A stretch of 10,350 nucleotides of DNA, from contig JAOZLK010000096.1 of the NCBI GenBank assembly GCA_029934875.1, positions 1 through 10,350 of the forward strand, read 5' to 3'. Shown one piece after another: positions 7,918-10,350 of the stretch (positions within the stretch are counted from its first letter, which is position 1; every line of letters begins with the position of its first letter). The DNA is from Bacteroidales bacterium. GTDB taxonomy: Bacteria > Bacteroidota > Bacteroidia > Bacteroidales > GCA-2748055. The translations under genes were made by a program, and so were the position numbers. Under the pieces are notes generated by a model. It had not been told where the DNA came from and made no database searches. It saw only the letters and a list, made by a program, of their open reading frames with translations.

Positions 7918-10344
7918 ATGGCGTATCGAGCATTTCTTATCGTTGTTTGTTGTTGTACACTCCTTCTGGGATGTGGACATGAAAAAGGATCCTCTGAACT
8001 TGAGGACCTTCTGGCTGAACTTCACTTTGAATATCCTGATCAGGGGTTTGTGAGTGCCTATCCTGCATCAAAATGGGAAGAATCCTTGATTTGCGGGAAT
8101 GGAACGATGGGTTTACTGGTTCCCGGAGTAATAAATGAAGACAGAATTGTATTAAGCCACGAAAGGTTGTTCCTGCCCAAAACGGCTCCCATCCAGGGCC
8201 CGGATCTGGGAAGCAGATTGGAAGAAACACGAGCATATTTGCTGAGCGGAGCATATGATAAAGCTGCCGCAATCTCAGAAGAAGAAAGTTTGAAGGTGGG
8301 CATCGAGGATCTTGTGTGGACAAATCCGCATATTCCAGCATGCCAGATCGAGTTTGAATCACTGAACCCTATTGAGCCAACAAGCTATGCCCGATCGGTA
8401 AATTACGAAACGGGAGAAGCAAAAGTCGCCTATAAAAGTGAGGATATCATGTTCCACCAGGATGCTTTTGTTTCCAGGGCAGACGGTGTTGCACTGATCA
8501 GGTTCAGCAGTCCGGACCATTCCGAACTGAACTATAGATTTTGCCTGAATCAGCTTCCGCTTGCAGCGGACGATCATGAAGAAATTGATGATGATACTGA
8601 TTTCAAACCAGAATATTATGTCTCAAATACGGACATATCAGCCGGAGAAAGTTTTATGGCCTATACCACCGAATTTAAAAATCAATGGCAAGGCTCCTTA
8701 AAATCATATACCGTTGCTGTAAAACTAGTAAATACCGGTGGTACAGTAAGTGTAGATGGAAAGCATGTGTCTGTACAAAATGCTGAAGAGATACTGATGA
8801 TAGCCAGCATCCAATTATGCTATGACACGATACCTATACCCTATTCAGCTTTGCTTCAGGATATGGACTACATGGAAGGGGATTACGAGGAATTACTGGA
8901 CAGACACGCTTCTGTTCATGGGGAGATATTTAATCGGTTCAGCTTCAATCTGGGTAAAAATGCTACACAAGGTAAGATCTCATCGGAAGAACTCCTTGCA
9001 TCATCTTCTTTTGATGATATCAATCCTGACCTGATAGTCCAACTTATACAAGCATGCAGATATAACAGCATAAGCAGTACCGGGGAACTCCCGCCTACAC
9101 TTCAAGGGATATGGGGTGGCACATGGTTCCCTGCATGGTCGGGAGATTTTACATTGAACGGAAATGTCCCTTCAGCCATAGCTGCGGGCCTAAATACAAA
9201 TCACCCGGAGATAGTCGAAGCCTACCTGAACCTGATGAGTGATTGGCAGGATGATTTTGAATACAATTCAAGTGAATTATTCGGTAAAGAGGGGATCTTT
9301 GTTCCATCACGCGGCAGCGACATGGGGAACTGGTATACCTACAACACCGTTTACCCTATGTTATACTGGTGGGCCGGAGCCCCTTGGGCAAGTCGTTTTT
9401 TTTACGACTACTGGCTCTATACCGGTGATATAAATTTTTTGAAAGACAAGGCATTGCCCTTTATGTTAGGCACCTACGATTTCATAAAAGAGATCCTCTT
9501 CAAACACAATGATGAATACATTTTCGTACCCTCTTATTCTCCCGAGATAGGACCTTTGGATAAACATCCCATTGCTATCAATGCCACCATGGATGTAGCG
9601 GTTGTGAAGCAATTGATGAGGAATCTGTTAGAACTTGCAAAAGAAGGTTATATTGAAAATGCACCGGTTGAGGAATATAAGGATATTCTGGAAAATCTGC
9701 CGGATTATGCCATTGACAGTAACGGAGAACTGAAAGAATGGATCTGGGAAGGATTTGAGAACGACAATGCACACCGGCATGCATCGCACCTGTACCCATT
9801 ATTCGATGGGATAGACCCGGAGTTTATAGAGAATCCTGCCCTGATAGATGCTGCAAAAGCAGCCATTGAGGGCAGATTGCCATACCGTAGATCAGACAAT
9901 GGGGCTGACATGGCATTCGGACTGGTGCAACTGGGTTCTGCGGCCGCACATCTGAAGGATGTTCTCCATGCTTATGAATGTGTGAAATGGTTATGCTCAT
10001 CCTATTGGTCGCCTGCTTTTACTTCCTATCATGATCCTGGTAAGATCTTCAATATGGATATCAGCGGAGGATTACCTGCAGTAGTTAGTTATATGCTTGT
10101 ACAGTCGACGAAAGACAGCATTAAACTACTGCCCACCTTGCCCGCTGATTGGTCCAATGGTGAAGTCAGGGGAGTGCTGGCACGGGGTGGATTTGAGCTT
10201 GATATGAAATGGGAGGATAGCACCCCGACAAGTGTCCGGATAATATCACTCTGCGGGAATAGGACCACAGTTGTTTATGACGGTATTTCCAGAGAGATAA
10301 ATCTGGAAAAAGGGGAAAGCGTGCATCTGGTATTTAATGAATAA
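7918..10344 (+). CDS. GH95 lipoprotein, alpha-L-galactosidase or alpha-L-fucosidase
   Basis: An 808-residue protein of usual GH95 length, an inverting family removing terminal alpha-1,2-L-fucose or alpha-L-galactose. The signal peptide CCCTLLLGC gives lipid-attached Cys19. An N-terminal beta-sandwich (about 45-290; WEESLICGNGTMGLLVPG) precedes an (alpha/alpha)6 barrel (about 340-700) and a C-terminal beta-domain (TLPADWSNGEVRGVLARGGFE). Compared with Bifidobacterium AfcA, the Asn pair is Asn414/Asn416 in FTLNGN, the general acid is Glu543 in PSYSPEIG, and the Asp that activates the water is Asp714 in FNMDISGG. HRHASHLYPLF matches the family's HRHxSHLYxL motif. The residue two before the Asn pair is Thr412; His stands there in the AfcA fucosidase, and Thr has been associated with L-galactose preference. 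The Asp714 loop is one residue shorter than the usual DGNFGG. ATG 7918 is the start: ATG 7905 is in another frame. The gene ends 6 bases before the window edge, so nothing downstream can be seen. Confidence 0.92.
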   Translation: MAYRAFLIVVCCCTLLLGCGHEKGSSELEDLLAELHFEYPDQGFVSAYPASKWEESLICGNGTMGLLVPGVINEDRIVLSHERLFLPKTAPIQGPDLGSRLEETRAYLLSGAYDKAAAISEEESLKVGIEDLVWTNPHIPACQIEFESLNPIEPTSYARSVNYETGEAKVAYKSEDIMFHQDAFVSRADGVALIRFSSPDHSELNYRFCLNQLPLAADDHEEIDDDTDFKPEYYVSNTDISAGESFMAYTTEFKNQWQGSLKSYTVAVKLVNTGGTVSVDGKHVSVQNAEEILMIASIQLCYDTIPIPYSALLQDMDYMEGDYEELLDRHASVHGEIFNRFSFNLGKNATQGKISSEELLASSSFDDINPDLIVQLIQACRYNSISSTGELPPTLQGIWGGTWFPAWSGDFTLNGNVPSAIAAGLNTNHPEIVEAYLNLMSDWQDDFEYNSSELFGKEGIFVPSRGSDMGNWYTYNTVYPMLYWWAGAPWASRFFYDYWLYTGDINFLKDKALPFMLGTYDFIKEILFKHNDEYIFVPSYSPEIGPLDKHPIAINATMDVAVVKQLMRNLLELAKEGYIENAPVEEYKDILENLPDYAIDSNGELKEWIWEGFENDNAHRHASHLYPLFDGIDPEFIENPALIDAAKAAIEGRLPYRRSDNGADMAFGLVQLGSAAAHLKDVLHAYECVKWLCSSYWSPAFTSYHDPGKIFNMDISGGLPAVVSYMLVQSTKDSIKLLPTLPADWSNGEVRGVLARGGFELDMKWEDSTPTSVRIISLCGNRTTVVYDGISREINLEKGESVHLVFNE

Positions 10345-10350
10345 TCATTA

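Overview
The window holds four genes, all on the + strand and almost end to end: a LamG-containing exported protein of unknown function (cut at its 5' end by the window edge), then a glycoside hydrolase family 31 (GH31) enzyme, a GH3 enzyme and a GH95 enzyme. The gaps are 42, 42 and 33 bases. I see no terminator or convincing promoter in them, so I read the block as one operon. No RNA gene, CRISPR array, insertion sequence or attachment site is visible, and no non-coding stretch exceeds 50 bases.

The organism is probably a member of the Bacteroidota. The three enzymes begin with lipoprotein signal peptides, upstream Shine-Dalgarno sequences are weak or absent, base composition is moderate, and the GH31 and GH3 sequences resemble those in Bacteroidota polysaccharide utilisation loci (PULs). 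No SusC, SusD, TonB-dependent transporter or regulator lies in the window, so the PUL assignment rests on enzyme content alone and those genes would have to be in the flanks.

Layout: 1-2664, exported protein in which two copies of an unrecognised module flank a LamG jellyroll; 2707-5562, GH31 probable alpha-xylosidase with a PA14-like insertion in its C-terminal part; 5605-7884, GH3 beta-xylosidase/beta-glucosidase with a charged linker where some relatives carry PA14; 7918-10344, GH95 alpha-L-fucosidase/alpha-L-galactosidase with all expected catalytic residues.

How they may work together (inference): all three enzymes are exo-acting and remove terminal sugars: GH95 an alpha-L-Fuc or alpha-L-Gal cap, GH31 an alpha-xylose, GH3 a beta-linked Xyl or Glc. 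Two plant glycans need this set. One is fucosylated or L-galactosylated xyloglucan. The other is complex glucuronoarabinoxylan, which carries L-Gal-Xyl-Ara side chains. A Thr at the GH95 position linked to L-galactose preference, together with a GH3 resembling beta-xylosidases, makes the second worth testing. The LamG protein is the least understood member and the best candidate for something undescribed: a glycan-binding protein or a new type of carbohydrate-active enzyme.
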